From positions 96,456,804 through 96,520,803 of the forward strand of contig OZ026619.1 in assembly GCA_964020975.1 (NCBI GenBank): a DNA stretch of 64,000 bases. Direction: 5' to 3'. Of this stretch, positions 44,501 to 54,384 are shown piece by piece. This DNA comes from Hermodice carunculata. Its lineage: Eukaryota > Annelida > Polychaeta > Eunicida > Amphinomidae. A program made the translations under genes and the position numbers. Positions within the stretch are counted from its first letter, which is position 1. Each line of letters starts with the position of its first letter. The notes under the pieces were generated by a model. It saw nothing but the letters and a program-made list of their open reading frames with translations. It was not told where the DNA came from and did not search any database.

Positions 44501-46521
44501 TCTGCATAATGCTTCTGTGACATTTATTGAGCATCATTCTAAGAGTGTCTGTTTTGTGTGTCTTTTCAGATGCAAAATCGTGTGGCTGTGTTCATGTGTA
44601 ACCTGAAGCCGGCCAAGATGCGAGGCATTCTGTCCGAGGCCATGATTATGTGTGCCAGCAGTCCAGATAAGGTGGAGATCCTAGTGCCACCAGAGGGCTC
44701 TCAGATCGGGGAACGTATCACTGTTCCAGGATTTCCAGGTATTAAAACACATCTTTACAATTTCATTATATTCAATGTATCTTATTAGAAACTTCAGGGT
44801 TGTTGGCATCGTACCAGGGAGACTCGGTCCATGCTAAATGATTGAGTAGTTCTGGCCACCAGTGCCTGTTGTGTGTTTAGTCAGACACTTTCTGAGAATG
44901 CATAGTTCTCTTTCCATTCAAGATTTAAGCTGGCTATGCTACATACTGGGGGGGGGGGGGGGGGGGTGGCGGGGAGGAAGGAAGCATTCACATGATCAGT
45001 ATATAAGTGGGGAAACTCCTTTCCCCAAGGGTTACACAGAGAAACATGCTTCTTTGGCCCTATCTGGCACAATGGCCTGTCCATCAAACAGGCAGGTCAC
45101 ATACTTATAACAACTGGCATTGTACCTGAAGTCAGCACTGCAGTGCAGTAGGCTGGCTGCCAGTATGTGGTTGACGTCCGTTCCCTCATAATACAGTCAT
45201 GCTCTCTAAAGCCATGGCAACATTATCCCATTGTAACACAATTACGCTGCCTAAACCCCGGGCAACATGATTCCATCACAATACCGTTTAACTCAGTCCA
45301 TACCAGTCCCTGATTTTTCCGTATGTTTACCTAGATTTTAGACGATTGCACATTTAAATTCTTCATGAAAAGAGCTTTCTTTCAAGTACCAACATGCCTA
45401 TAGTCTTAAGTCAGTGGTTCTGGCACTGCCTGGCAAGTCATGCTGCAGCTGCCCTTGCAGCAGCTGCAGCATGACGTGCCAGGCAGTGCCAGAACCACTG
45501 ACCAAGGCCTGTGACCATAGTACGGAATGAGTTCATATGCGGTCTAAAACCCACGGTGACATTACTCTTGCTTTAACAAGGCTGATGTGTAAATTAACAC
45601 AGCAGACAAATCTGTTGAGTCTCAGAGCAGACAGTTGGAACTGACCAACTCCTTGTGAATAGTTATAGCCATGAATATTAATATTTACTCTTGGGTAGAA
45701 CAGAACTCTTCAGTCTTTGTTGAGCCCAGGCAAGGGGGAGATTGTTCAGGAATTTTGATACATCATATGTTTATTTTTCATCTACAATACCTGTTTTTTT
45801 CTGTTGCTGTGTTTGAAGAGTGGGTGTGTCAGGTGAAACGGTACAATCATGTACTTAGGTGTTTTCAGTGGGTACTATTAGAACATGTTTCAGACCTTTG
45901 ATGTATGGACACTTATATCTTATAGTGGCTCCTTTTGTCAGCTTTATATTCAAATATAACAGTCCACAATTGCAACATGAAGAATTCTGCAACCTTAAGC
46001 ATGTGAATCCTTGTTATTTTAGAGATGTCTCTTGAGACTTTGCATGATAAAACCTGTCATTTTATGTACTGCTACACAAAATAAAAATGAGAGGTGCATC
46101 ATGGATTGGGTGCTCAGGCAACCTGTTAACTCAGTCTGGAGAGCTTCATCTTAATTGGGGCTGAAGGGTTAAGCTGGGAGCAGAGAGGTCCAGGTAGAAG
46201 GTGGGGAGAAAGTGTCAGCATTAACCATTTACCTTTAAAGCCATTTTGTTGCAAGTAGGAGGTTCACAGTGCCCTATAGACAGGCAAATGCGCTTCAGCC
46301 TTAAAGTTTCTTGTTTTAAAAACCCTGATGTAAACAGTGGCTTTCTTCATGCAGGAGAGCCGGATCCTGTACTGAACCCAAAGAAGAAAGTGTGGGAACA
46401 AGTGCAGCCTGACCTTCGTGTGGACAAGACAGGTTTGGCGACCTACAAGGGTGTTGCCTGGACTGTAGGAGACAGAGGGCCATGTAAGGCCCCAACCATG
46501 AGAGACTCGGGCATCAAGTAA
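35415..46521 (+). CDS. AIMP1: AIMP1 (p43 / EMAP II precursor), six coding exons
   Basis: Spliced exons 35415-35520, 36667-36780, 37678-37824, 40325-40539, 44570-44738 and 46355-46521 give 918 nt, 305 residues; human AIMP1 has 312. Residues 1-73 are two coiled-coil helices (QADKIIAQLKVQLESIKKT; EEEHLRQENASLKAQVESLR), which in the family bind arginyl-tRNA synthetase and AIMP2. Residues 75-140 are a Pro/Lys-rich linker (KQQKKAKK). From residue 141 comes the EMAP II domain: a tRNA-binding OB fold (RLKMLIGRIVSAKKHPDADS, LYVEEVDVGEE, NLKPAKMRGILSEAMIMCAS) and the C-terminal module ending ATYKGVAWTVGDRGPC and SGIK. It would act in the cytosolic multi-synthetase complex delivering tRNA; the C-terminal domain is a secreted cytokine in vertebrates. 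Homology is clear along the whole length. Confidence 0.97.
36667..36780 (+). CDS. AIMP1: AIMP1 coding exon 2 (second coiled coil)
   Basis: Acceptor ttttacag, donor GTGAGT, phase 1 at both ends. Encodes VATACHAEEEHLRQENASLK and the heptad-rich LRSRLIMAEVRNG segment, parallel to the human helix that precedes VKQIPFP. Confidence 0.93.
37080..37282 (-). repeat. Dispersed repeat, copy 3, in AIMP1 intron 2
   Basis: Inverted copy of the repeat at 10985-11240: aggcccctagcatgctgata, tggttggtacgaagtacaga and tacggcaaattaaaatgcgc match its blocks in reverse order. It ends at a C run (37266-37281), where copy 1 has a G-rich segment. Confidence 0.6.
37678..37824 (+). CDS. AIMP1: AIMP1 coding exon 3 (linker)
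   Basis: Acceptor ttttctag, donor GTAAGT. Encodes VKQVPLPRRDTVTLTTVSP to SKQQKKAKK. Starts at the same residue (VKQ) as the human linker. Confidence 0.92.
38340..38890 (+). repeat. CAGCTGA-family repeat, partial copy in AIMP1 intron 3
   Basis: Interior blocks of the family (accttgggtggacctctact, caccaatgg-type variants, acttggtggcaatgtacctt) without hairpin end; runs directly into the complete copy at 38891. Confidence 0.65.
38891..39969 (+). mobile_element. CAGCTGA-family element, apparently with both ends
   Basis: The left end is gatcagctgacttgtcagta. The right end is gagctgagcacaggactgtc followed by acagtcctcttgtttg, in which aggactgt-c-acagtcct is a perfect hairpin at 39948-39964. The CAGCTGA/TCAGCTGAG pair forms subterminal inverted repeats. 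The interior of 1 kb has no frame and consists of two diverged copies of one block (about 38950 and 39400). In AIMP1 intron 3. Confidence 0.6.
40042..40220. mobile_element. Pogo/Tigger-like MITE with TA target duplication
   Basis: 179 bp bounded by CAGTGGTACCTCTTTTGAGA and its inverse TCAAGAGAGGTACCACTG, flanked by TA at 40040-40041 and 40221-40222. The CAGTGG-ACCTC terminus and TA duplication fit the pogo branch of Tc1/mariner. The inner part carries further inverted ggtctctca blocks. Lies 104 bp upstream of AIMP1 exon 4. Confidence 0.8.
40325..40539 (+). CDS. AIMP1: AIMP1 coding exon 4 (start of tRNA-binding domain)
   Basis: Acceptor ccttgcag at 40324; donor GTTAGC at 40540, phase 0. Encodes DKPTDVSRLKMLIGRIVSA and HPDADSLYVEEVDVGEE, ending VPLEE just before the MQNR of exon 5 as in human. 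Confidence 0.94.
40634..40811. mobile_element. Second pogo-like MITE, related ends
   Basis: 178 bp with ends tagtggtacctgctgtatgc and gcacacagcagttaccactg, flanked by TA at 40632-40633 and 40812-40813. The terminal six bases resemble those of the element at 40042 but the inner sequence differs, so it is a separate subfamily. Lies 95 bp after AIMP1 exon 4. Confidence 0.75.
41290..42250 (+). repeat. CAGCTGA-family repeats, AIMP1 intron 4
   Basis: Two left termini (tagctcagttgatttgtcag at 41297; cacagctgacttgtcagtcg at 41468) and interior blocks. From about 41685 the other common repeat with gggttgtccgtccgtccatc begins. A 187-codon open frame here (41684-42247) lies wholly within repeat sequence and has no protein motif. 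Confidence 0.6.
42255..43135. other. Part of AIMP1 intron 4, nothing recognised
   Basis: Unique-looking AT-rich intronic sequence. Confidence 0.5.
43140..43435 (+). repeat. Repeat with tttgggttgtccatcc core
   Basis: Shares the segment gggcacattctcattactgc to caaatggcagacccttt with 49000-49560, including the run of short-gtc units after gggttg. Non-coding. Confidence 0.6.
43480..44378 (+). repeat. CAGCTGA-family repeats, AIMP1 intron 4
   Basis: Interior blocks (acttcaaacttggttgggga, caagctgaaacttgttggat), then two alternative ends: gagcatgggctgttcataca/gccctgtag at 43957 and gctgagcagaggactttcac/agtcctctag at 44346. Both ends are hairpins in the same position. Confidence 0.6.
44570..44738 (+). 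CDS. AIMP1: AIMP1 coding exon 5
   Basis: Acceptor gtcttttcag; donor GTATTA. Encodes MQNRVAVFMCNLKPAKMRG, the conserved SEAMIMCASSPDKVEIL segment and PGFPG. Confidence 0.95.
45292..45531. mobile_element. TTAA-type MITE with an internal 43-bp hairpin, AIMP1 intron 5
   Basis: The left end ctcagtccataccagtc and right end gaccatagtacggaatgag are imperfect inverted repeats; TTAA precedes at 45288 and TTCA follows. It is related to the element at 5290 (shared tttctttcaagtacca). A near-perfect stem sits inside: 45410-45452 pairs with 45460-45502 with one mismatch and a 7-nt loop. The copy at 5290 lacks this stem. Confidence 0.6.
46355..46521 (+). CDS. AIMP1: AIMP1 coding exon 6 and stop
   Basis: Acceptor cttcatgcag. 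Encodes EPDPVLNPKKKVWEQVQPDL and ends TMRDSGIK before TAA at 46519, matching the human C-terminus TMSNSGIK. Confidence 0.95.
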
Positions 46522-46617
46522 CAACGGTGAAGGTCAGGACCCTGATAGGGCCAGAGGGCAACATGAAGTGTGACGCAATGGATAATGATACCAGAATGAA
46601 TGAAATGCTGGTGAACA

Positions 46618-46623
46618 AATAAA
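46618..46623 (+). terminator. AIMP1: AIMP1 poly(A) signal
   Basis: AATAAA lies 97 nt after the stop codon and about 60 nt before a (TG)n run that begins the downstream repeats, giving a short 3' UTR. Confidence 0.75.
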
Positions 46624-46685
46624 TTTGAGTGAAAAACATCAACAATGCAATTATGGTCTGTTCATTCTAACTGCAGTATTTTAGA

Positions 46686-46712
46686 GTGTGTGTGTGTGTG
46701 TGTGTGTGTGTA
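46686..46712. repeat. (TG)n microsatellite
   Basis: About 13 TG units directly before the 34-bp minisatellite. Confidence 0.95.
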
Positions 46713-47145
46713 CAGTGGGGACCGTCCCCACGGCCACAGACTACTACAGTGGGGACAGTTCCCATAGCCAGAGACCACTACAGCGGGGACAGGGCCCACA
46801 GCTACAGACCACTACAGGGAAGAGTCCCCACAGCCACAGACCACTACAGCGGGAATAGTCCCCACTGCCACAGACTACTACAGTGGGGACAGTCCCCATG
46901 GCCACAGACCACTACAGCAGGGACAGTCCTCACAGCCACAGAGCACTTACAGCCACAGACCACTACAGCGGGAATAGTCCCCACAGCCACAGACAACTAC
47001 AGTGACAGCTATAGCAGGGACAGTCCCCACAGCCACAGACCACTACCGCGGGGACAGTCCCCACAGCCACAGACCACTACCGCGGGGACAGTCCCCATGG
47101 CCACAGACCACGACAATGGAAACAGTCTCCACAGCCAGGCTCAAG
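46713..47145 (+). repeat. 34-bp GC-rich minisatellite
   Basis: About twelve imperfect copies of actacagcggggacagtccc followed by cacagccacagacc. The period of 34 was measured between two near-identical units at 47042 and 47076. A 164-codon frame through it is a translation of the repeat, not a gene. It lies about 90 bp after the AIMP1 poly(A) signal. Confidence 0.93.
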
Positions 47146-47199
47146 ACACATGGCCTGGTCTTGTTGAACAACTTTGGTAGACCACAAATTACCAGTTGC

Positions 47200-47925
47200 T
47201 AGGTTTGGACTAAAAACTCATTCTCACCAAACATTTAACACTTGCACTCTTGCATTTTTACCATCAAACATTAAACTCCACTGATGGAACTACAAACATG
47301 ACAGTTTGTTCCTATATCATTTATTTATTTACCTTGGTAAGAAACAGCAACATGGAAATTGCAATTCCTGAATTATTTTGAAATATCATTTAATTTTGGC
47401 CATAGCTCTGACACTATCAGATGACCAGACCAGGTGGCAACTGTAGCAGTCATTGGCTCTATTTATACCCAGCCCTCTACCTTTAAGTATTATCAAGGAA
47501 ACATCTACCATATACATTGAAAGCTGGCTTGAAAAACCACCACCATGAATCACCCGATTGTGGTCTCTTGATCCTGGCAGTTTCTCCTCTGGAGGGATGA
47601 ATAACGAGAAGTATTCCCAAATGATTTTGTCCCCATATGCTGTCTGTTACTTTGATAAATAATTAATTGTGACTTGTGTAGTGAATTTTGTGTGCATTAC
47701 TCTAAAATCCTATTCCTTGAAAATATAAAGCATGGACTAAAACATTTATCGATTTAGTTTTAAAGTATAGAGGTGTACTACAAATAGGAATTACAAAGTA
47801 CATGAACTACACGTGTCCCCTGAGCCATAGTTTTTTTAGTTCTGGTGTCCCTTCTCTCCACTTCTCACAACTAGCAAAGGCCAGTTGTTGAAGCAAATTT
47901 CTCATTGTCCCTAGGACAGTTTTTT
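47200..47925. other. Intergenic sequence after AIMP1
   Basis: Nothing recognised. Confidence 0.5.
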
Positions 47926-48500
47926 ACCCCAGCTGACCAGTCCGCTGAGGTAACAATATAATGTGGTCCATCATCCGTCCACAATTCACATTTTAAACTT
48001 CTCCAAAACCATCTGCCATATTCATGTGGAACTTGGTGGGGATGTACCTTGGAGGGGTTTCTACCAAGTTTGTTCAAATGGTCATGGTCAAATGATTTTT
48101 GTACTTTTTATGTGTTCATTTTTTGGCAAAAATCGTTAAAAATCTCCAAGACAGCTGAGCCAATTGCTTTGAAATTTCTTAGGGACTTTTCTGGGAACTC
48201 CTAGACCTTAATTTGTCAAGAGGTGGGGCGAGATTTTTTTCGTTTTTTGTCCAAATTTGTGTGTGTTAAGGCTCTTCCCCCCCCCCCCCCCCCCCCCCCC
48301 CCGACTTCTCCATCACGGAGGTTGTTTCAAAACATTACAGTAGCTTATTGGAGGGTAAACAAAGTTGTGCACTAAGTAGTGATACTGTGGATCCCTGATT
48401 TTTGATGAATTTTTCAATTCGGGTACTTGTCAAATAATGTATGCATTCCTGTTGATTACTATATATGCAAGTCAATGGGGATTGCAATGGGCTTCTTATC
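47925..48500 (+). repeat. CAGCTGA-family repeat with a 26-bp C run
   Basis: Starts near ccagctgaccagtccgctga and carries the usual interior blocks; the C run at 48277-48302 replaces the cttgttaaggct segment seen in other copies. Confidence 0.65.
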
Positions 48501-48974
48501 CAGAACCGTACACCACATTTAAAGCATCCAGTCCAATGTGGAAACCAGCTAAAGTGACATATGATGTTCTGTGTCCTTAATTCTCCTTTTAATCCCCTTG
48601 GCTTTTGGGGTATTGTCCTCATCATTTGTACACTTTATGTGTAAATCTTCCCATTCTTTACCCTTGTGGATGCATTAAATTTTGAACCAGTTGAGCTACT
48701 TTCATGAAACTGCACTGTAGAAGCATCTCATTGACTAAAGTTGGACATTCAGAGACCTTGGCCCATTTTCAATGTCACCAGGGATTATCATGTTTTTACA
48801 GTGGGGTTTTTAAAGTCGAGTGGACTGTTACATACAGTAAGCTTGGAACTGAGGAAGATATTCCCCCAGAAAGTGTTGTGTACCAATCCTGCAGATCTGG
48901 TGATAAATTCTCTGTAGGACCCTACAATTTGTTATGTCTCCATACATCTATACTGCACATTATCCTTGTATTTT

Positions 48975-49565
48975 TAAGGGTCTGCCCCATGGGGGTGCCC
49001 TTTCTGTTTTGGGTTTTTTCGGTCCATCCGGATGTGCACATTCTCGTTACCACAATATCTACAGAATGCCTCCAGGCAGCCTAATTACATGTTCATTCAG
49101 GCTCATTAGCACATCTCCAGAATACTTCCATGTATTTTGTTCACATTTTGCAGTATAATTATCTTGCATGGTAATGTGAACCGATTAGATTTTGGTGTCA
49201 CTGTGACCTAATTTGAGCAAATCGCAGCTTAATTACATGTTCGTTACCATGATATCTCCAGAATGTCTCCATGTATTATGCTCCAATTAAAGTTTGATAG
49301 GAATAATTAAGGGTCTACTCCATGGGGGAACTCTTAATGTTTTCGGGTTGTCTGTCTGTCCAGACTTCAGTCTGGATTTCTGTCCATCTGGATGTGCACA
49401 GTCTTGTTACCATGATATCTACAGAATGCCTCCAGGTATTTTGCTCAAATTTGGCAATATGCTTATCTTACGTGGCAAGATGAACTGATTAGATTTTGGT
49501 GTCACCATGACCTAATTTGGTCAAATGGCGGACCCTTCAGTCAATGCTTTGTGTTGAGGGTATGT
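48975..49565 (+). repeat. Two tandem copies of the gggttgtctgtctgtcc repeat
   Basis: Both copies begin aagggtctgccccatggggg or a close variant (48977, 49309) and share ccatctggatgtgcaca, tgatatctacagaatgcctc and gattagattttggtgtcac. The same family is at 43140. Confidence 0.75.
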
Positions 49566-49569
49566 ATAG

Positions 49570-50575
49570 TTTGAAAATAGAAATTGAAATGAGCGGGTGG
49601 TATCACAAGTTATTAATGGGCAAGAATTTCTCTGCTTCACTTTTAGACTTGTCACTTTGAAATTGGAAGGACTATCAGTTGCTTGTTTCGAAAATTATTT
49701 AAAATAGATTCGCTAACCAGCACTATTCCAACTGGCCTGTTTCATCTGTAATATAAATTCTTCAGAATTCATGTTGCAGCTTTATCCAGGTCACTGATGG
49801 CAAGCACTTTCCTAGTAAGTACATGTATATGTGCTTGTTTTGTAATAGATGATAATCATTATTCAGAGCTGATATGTTTTGATCTTATAGAATGTTATTT
49901 TCTACATAGCATGCCCCATGTGCACCAACATGTAAATACTGAGATCTGCACGGTCAACAAAGCCAAATGAAGATGATAACTGTATGTACCTGGGACAGGT
50001 CAAACAGAAAACCAGGGTCATGCATAATGTACCAAAGGCTCCATAGGTGGCAGCACTTTGCAATCCAGGAGTCCCAACATAAAGCATACGGGGAAGATCC
50101 CCCAGCTTGAATATTACTTGACAAGTCATGTTATGCATATTCTAATATAATAATGTTTCAACTAATTGGTTCACTACACACACTCATTGCACAGAAGGCA
50201 TCACCATGGACAGTTTATTTTATTGCATGCTCAGTCATTTCTTTTATGATACACAGGCAGCTAATATTCTACCTGAAATAAAGTTTGACAAATTGGTGCA
50301 ACTCCTCCCACCACCAACATATGAACCACTTAGTAAGGGATGTTGATTATTCTGCCTTATATACACCTTTTCGTTTTTAACCACAGACCAAGACCTTTGT
50401 TCCACTTCCTCAGATTCTGACTGTCATTGTAATGGTCCAAGTATTCCTGTAAAAATTTACATTCCTTTCATTTTGGGCGTTTTGGGATCTACGAACACTG
50501 ACTCAGAATAATACAGTCTCTTTTGTCAGAGCATAAACCAATCCAAAACTAGAACAGACTGATTTTCCAACAGAA
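49570..50575. other. Intergenic sequence, nothing recognised
   Basis: No gene, RNA or repeat recognised. Confidence 0.5.
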
Positions 50576-50581
50576 AATCAA

Positions 50582-52000
50582 ATGTCTCCCGGTGGAACAC
50601 TTACGTCTCTGAATAAGCTACAGGTGATAACAAATTACAAATGACGAAGTTTGCTTGAAAATTACAATCTTATTTTAGCTCTCACCTAGATACATTACTC
50701 TAGCAATTTTCATCAAGTTCTTCAAGACTTATTGCAGAGAAACCAATTTCACATAAATGACCCTGTAACCTTCAAAATTAGGTCAAGGTCACCCAAATAC
50801 AATCCCAACCTTGGTCTTACCTTGATACATAATCCTTACAAGTTTCATCAAATTCCATCAAGTTCTTCATGACTTATCGAACGGAAACCAATTTCACAAA
50901 ATAAGTGACCCTGTGACCTTGAGAATTCACTCAAAGTCATCCAGATACAATTCCAACCTAGGTTTTGCCTAGATACATAAGCCTACCAAGTTTCATCATA
51001 TTCCATCGAGTTCTTCATGATTTATCGAACGGAAACCAATTTAACATGTGACCCTGTGACCCCGAGAATTCGCTCAAGGTCATCCAAATACAATCCCAAC
51101 CTAGGTCTTGCCTAGACACATAATCCTACCAAGTTTCATCAAATTCCATCAAGTTCTTCCAAGACTTATCGCACGGAAACCAATTTCCCAAAAATGACCC
51201 TGTGACCTTAAAAATTAGGTCAAGGTCACCCAAATACAATCCCACCCTTGGTCTTACCTTGATACATAATCCTACCAAGTTTCATCAAATTTCATCCTGT
51301 TCTTCATGACTTATCATATGGAAACCAATTTCACATAAGTGAACCTGTGACCTTGAGAATTCACTCAAGGTCATCCAGATACAATTCCTACCTAGGTCTT
51401 GCCTAGATACATAATCCTACCAAGTTTCATCAAATTCCATCAAGTTCTTCATGACTTATCAAACGGAAACCAATTTCACATAAGTGACCCAGTGACCTTG
51501 AAAATTAGGTCAAGGTCACCCAAATACAATCCCAACCTTGGTCTTGCCTAGATACATAATCCTACCAAGTTTCATCAAATTCCATCAAGTTCTTCATGAC
51601 TTATCGCATGGAAACCAATTTCACATAAGTGACCCTGTGACCTTGAAAATTAGGTCAAGGTCACCCAAATACAATCCCAACCTAGGTCTTGCCTAAGTAC
51701 ATAATCCTACCAAGTTTCATCAAATTCCATCAAGTTCTTCATGACTTATCGCACGGAAACCAATTTCACATAAGCGACCCTGTGACCTTGAAAATTAGGT
51801 CAAGGTCACCCAAATACAATCCCAACCTAGGTTTTGCCTAGATACATAATCCTACCAAGTTTCATTAAATTCTGTCAAGTCCTTCAAGACTTATCGCACG
51901 GAAACCAAGTGTTGAAGAACCTGAACAACAACAAGAAGAAGAAGAAGCGGAAGAAACGGGCACTAAACCAATATGTCCCCCGGCTTCCACCGGGAGACAT
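50582..52000 (+). mobile_element. Terminal-repeat-bounded element with eight 145-bp core units
   Basis: The ends are a perfect 16-bp inverted repeat, atgtctcccggtggaa at 50582-50597 and its complement at 51985-52000. The core from about 50690 to 51910 holds eight units; the landmark aagtttcatcaaattccatc recurs at 50840, 50988, 51131, 51277, 51422, 51567, 51712 and 51857, with the last four intervals exactly 145 bp. An (AAG)n-rich stretch (51930-51960) follows, then a hairpin at 51973-52000 whose right arm is the right terminal repeat. No protein is encoded. The layout matches that of non-autonomous Helentrons. Confidence 0.75.
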
Positions 52001-52004
52001 AATA

Positions 52005-52990
52005 CCAACTGTGTACACTATGGAAATGATAAAGGAGACATTGTGGTAACTGTACACATTTGATCAGTTTTATTATCCAAGTCCCAGTCACCATCACATC
52101 ACATTATATTACGTATATATGTACATAGTAGAGGATTCCGTAACATGTGCACAGGCAAAAAAAGAAATATCCAGCAAGCAGGAGTATTTCTTGAGAAGGG
52201 CTCCTTTTCTTATTTTTCACAACTTTTTATTTCTTTTTTTTTTTTTTTTAAATTAACCTTTAATTTTTGTTATTGGAGACATAGAAGCAAAAGTATTTTC
52301 ATCACAAATACATTTTGAAAAGTGTTTTTAACCTTCTTTTTTACACTTGAGCCTCACCATGTCTGTAATGACATTTTTGTAACATAAAAGACAAGTAAGT
52401 ATTTACACATTGTGACAAAACAAAACAAAATCATTTCTAAAAAGAGAAAAAGTAACTGTTCACACGTACAAACTTTAAGAAATAATTCTGCCTGCCATCC
52501 CCTTCTTTCACTCACCCATCCCCTCCCTCCAACATTTGCACCAGTTGTGATACAGAAAGTAAAACTGCATCACACCTATGTACAGAGGCTTGTTCTCAAA
52601 AATACTGCTGCTGCTAACTAGTGGCAGCAGACTGAACTACTTGTTTGACATGCTCAGTTATCAAAAAGTTCAAGCACGCTCCGTGACACAAATCAGCAAC
52701 ACAACATTGCAACATACATCAGTCTCTTGACAAATATAAACACCAACAGAGTTGAAATTGGACCTTGAAACTCACACATGGGAAAGACCCATATCAAGAT
52801 CACTTGATCAATTTGAAATACTACAATTTCATAGTTTTCTCAGATACACGAAAAGACTCTGACTATATACATGCCCACTGCAACAATAAACCCATTACAC
52901 CAATAATTTTTAAAGCTTTTTCTTGCTGAGTTTGCCCACAAATGTTTTCCTGGTTCAGTCTGTTTGTCCCTGAAGTTAATTTTCAGGAGA
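52005..52990. other. Intergenic sequence, possibly 3' UTR of a minus-strand gene
   Basis: Long AT-rich stretch with T and A runs (52232-52250). No coding motif. An ATAATAAAA on the minus strand near 52065 could be a poly(A) signal, but no coding exon was found to go with it. Confidence 0.3.
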
Positions 52991-52993
52991 GAA

Positions 52994-54380
52994 AACAAGA
53001 GGACTGTGACAGTCCTGTGCTCAGCTGACCTACCAAGATATCAGCTAATATGTTAGATTTGCTACTATTTCTATTGTACAGTAATAATGTGCACATATAC
53101 ATACACTACCAATTTGTCCTGATGTTGATAATTTTTTAAAAAATCAGCTACATTTCCACCAAGTTTCACAACAATCTGAGTGGTACTTTTGGAGAAGTCG
53201 AAAGTAAATTGGAAAAAAAAAAATCAGGGTACCACCTGTTGAAGCAATTAAGGTTTGGCATCCCCAGAAGAGTCCTCATGTAATTTCAAAGTAACTAAGT
53301 GACTTTGCGGTTTTGGAGAAGACTTTTTGAAGATTTTGCCAAAAAAAATGAGCACAACAGGACTGAAGTGGTCCTGTAAACTTTAGAATGCTATCAAGGT
53401 CGCCTTTGTTTAAGACCATCGTCACTGCTGCTAGCGTGAACATGTCCCCTTCCAAATTTTCTGAATTTTGTTAATTTGTTAAAAATGAGAAAAATGACAG
53501 GACCACTATGTTTGGCACAAATTTGGTGGACATCAAGTCCACCTACATTCCCCATAAGTCTGAAGAGGACCAACTTACTATTTGGAATAAAAAGTCAAGA
53601 AAGGTGAAAACACAAAAACTCTTTAAAAAGCAAAAAATAATCAGTGTCACCTGTTGAACACATTAAGGTCCACAGGTCTCCACAAGTGCCCCTATGCAAT
53701 TTCAAAGCAATTAGCTTGACAGTTTAGGAGGAGATTTTTTAAGATTTTCCCCAAAAATGAAAAAAAAAAAAAAAAAATCCCCCAAATCATTGGAGCATGA
53801 CCATTTGAACAAATTACAATGGAAATGTATGCATTGACCAATAGGTATCCATATAGAAAAATTCCATTAAAAATCAGACATGGAATATCAACACCTACCA
53901 AAGTTTGTTTGACCCTTCCACAACCCACATTTCCACCAAGTTTCAGAAGAATCCAAAAGATGATTTTGCAGAAGTCGAAAATAGCTTTAACACACACAAA
54001 TTTGTAAAGAAAGAAAAAGAAAAAGAAAAAGATTTTGCTAAAAAAAAAAAAAAAAAAAGTCCAATAATTACTGGACTAAGACCATTCGTACAAATTTGGA
54101 AGAGACCCACCCAGGCAACATCCCCACCCAGTTTCAAGGTAATCCAGCTGAGTTTTTGAGAAGAAATGGAAAATGAGCTGTTGACGGAGGGACCCTGACA
54201 AACGACGAAGGACCATAAGATGTCAGTCAGCTGAGGTAAAAAAAGACAAATTTGAATAGGATCTAGCCAACAGTTTTGGAGAGCATGTTGACAATGTGAA
54301 TGGGCGACAAGAAAGATGATTGTGCAGATGGATGACTGATCCTCCTATAAGCTCAGCTGACAGACAAATCAGCTGAGCTT
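52994..54380 (-). mobile_element. CAGCTGA-family element, both ends present
   Basis: On the plus strand it starts aacaagaggactgtgacagt and continues cctgtgctcagctgac, a hairpin terminus. It ends at a palindromic block agctcagctgacagacaaat followed by cagctgagct at 54351-54380. Read on the minus strand this is the same order as the copy at 38891-39969. Interior blocks repeat twice (53130-53330 and 53900-54180). No protein is encoded. Confidence 0.65.
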
Positions 54381-54384
54381 AAAA

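Noticed and set aside
46686-47180. 164-codon frame with periodic Pro-Gln-Thr-Thr
   Set aside because: It is the 34-bp minisatellite read in frame and lies beyond the AIMP1 poly(A) signal.
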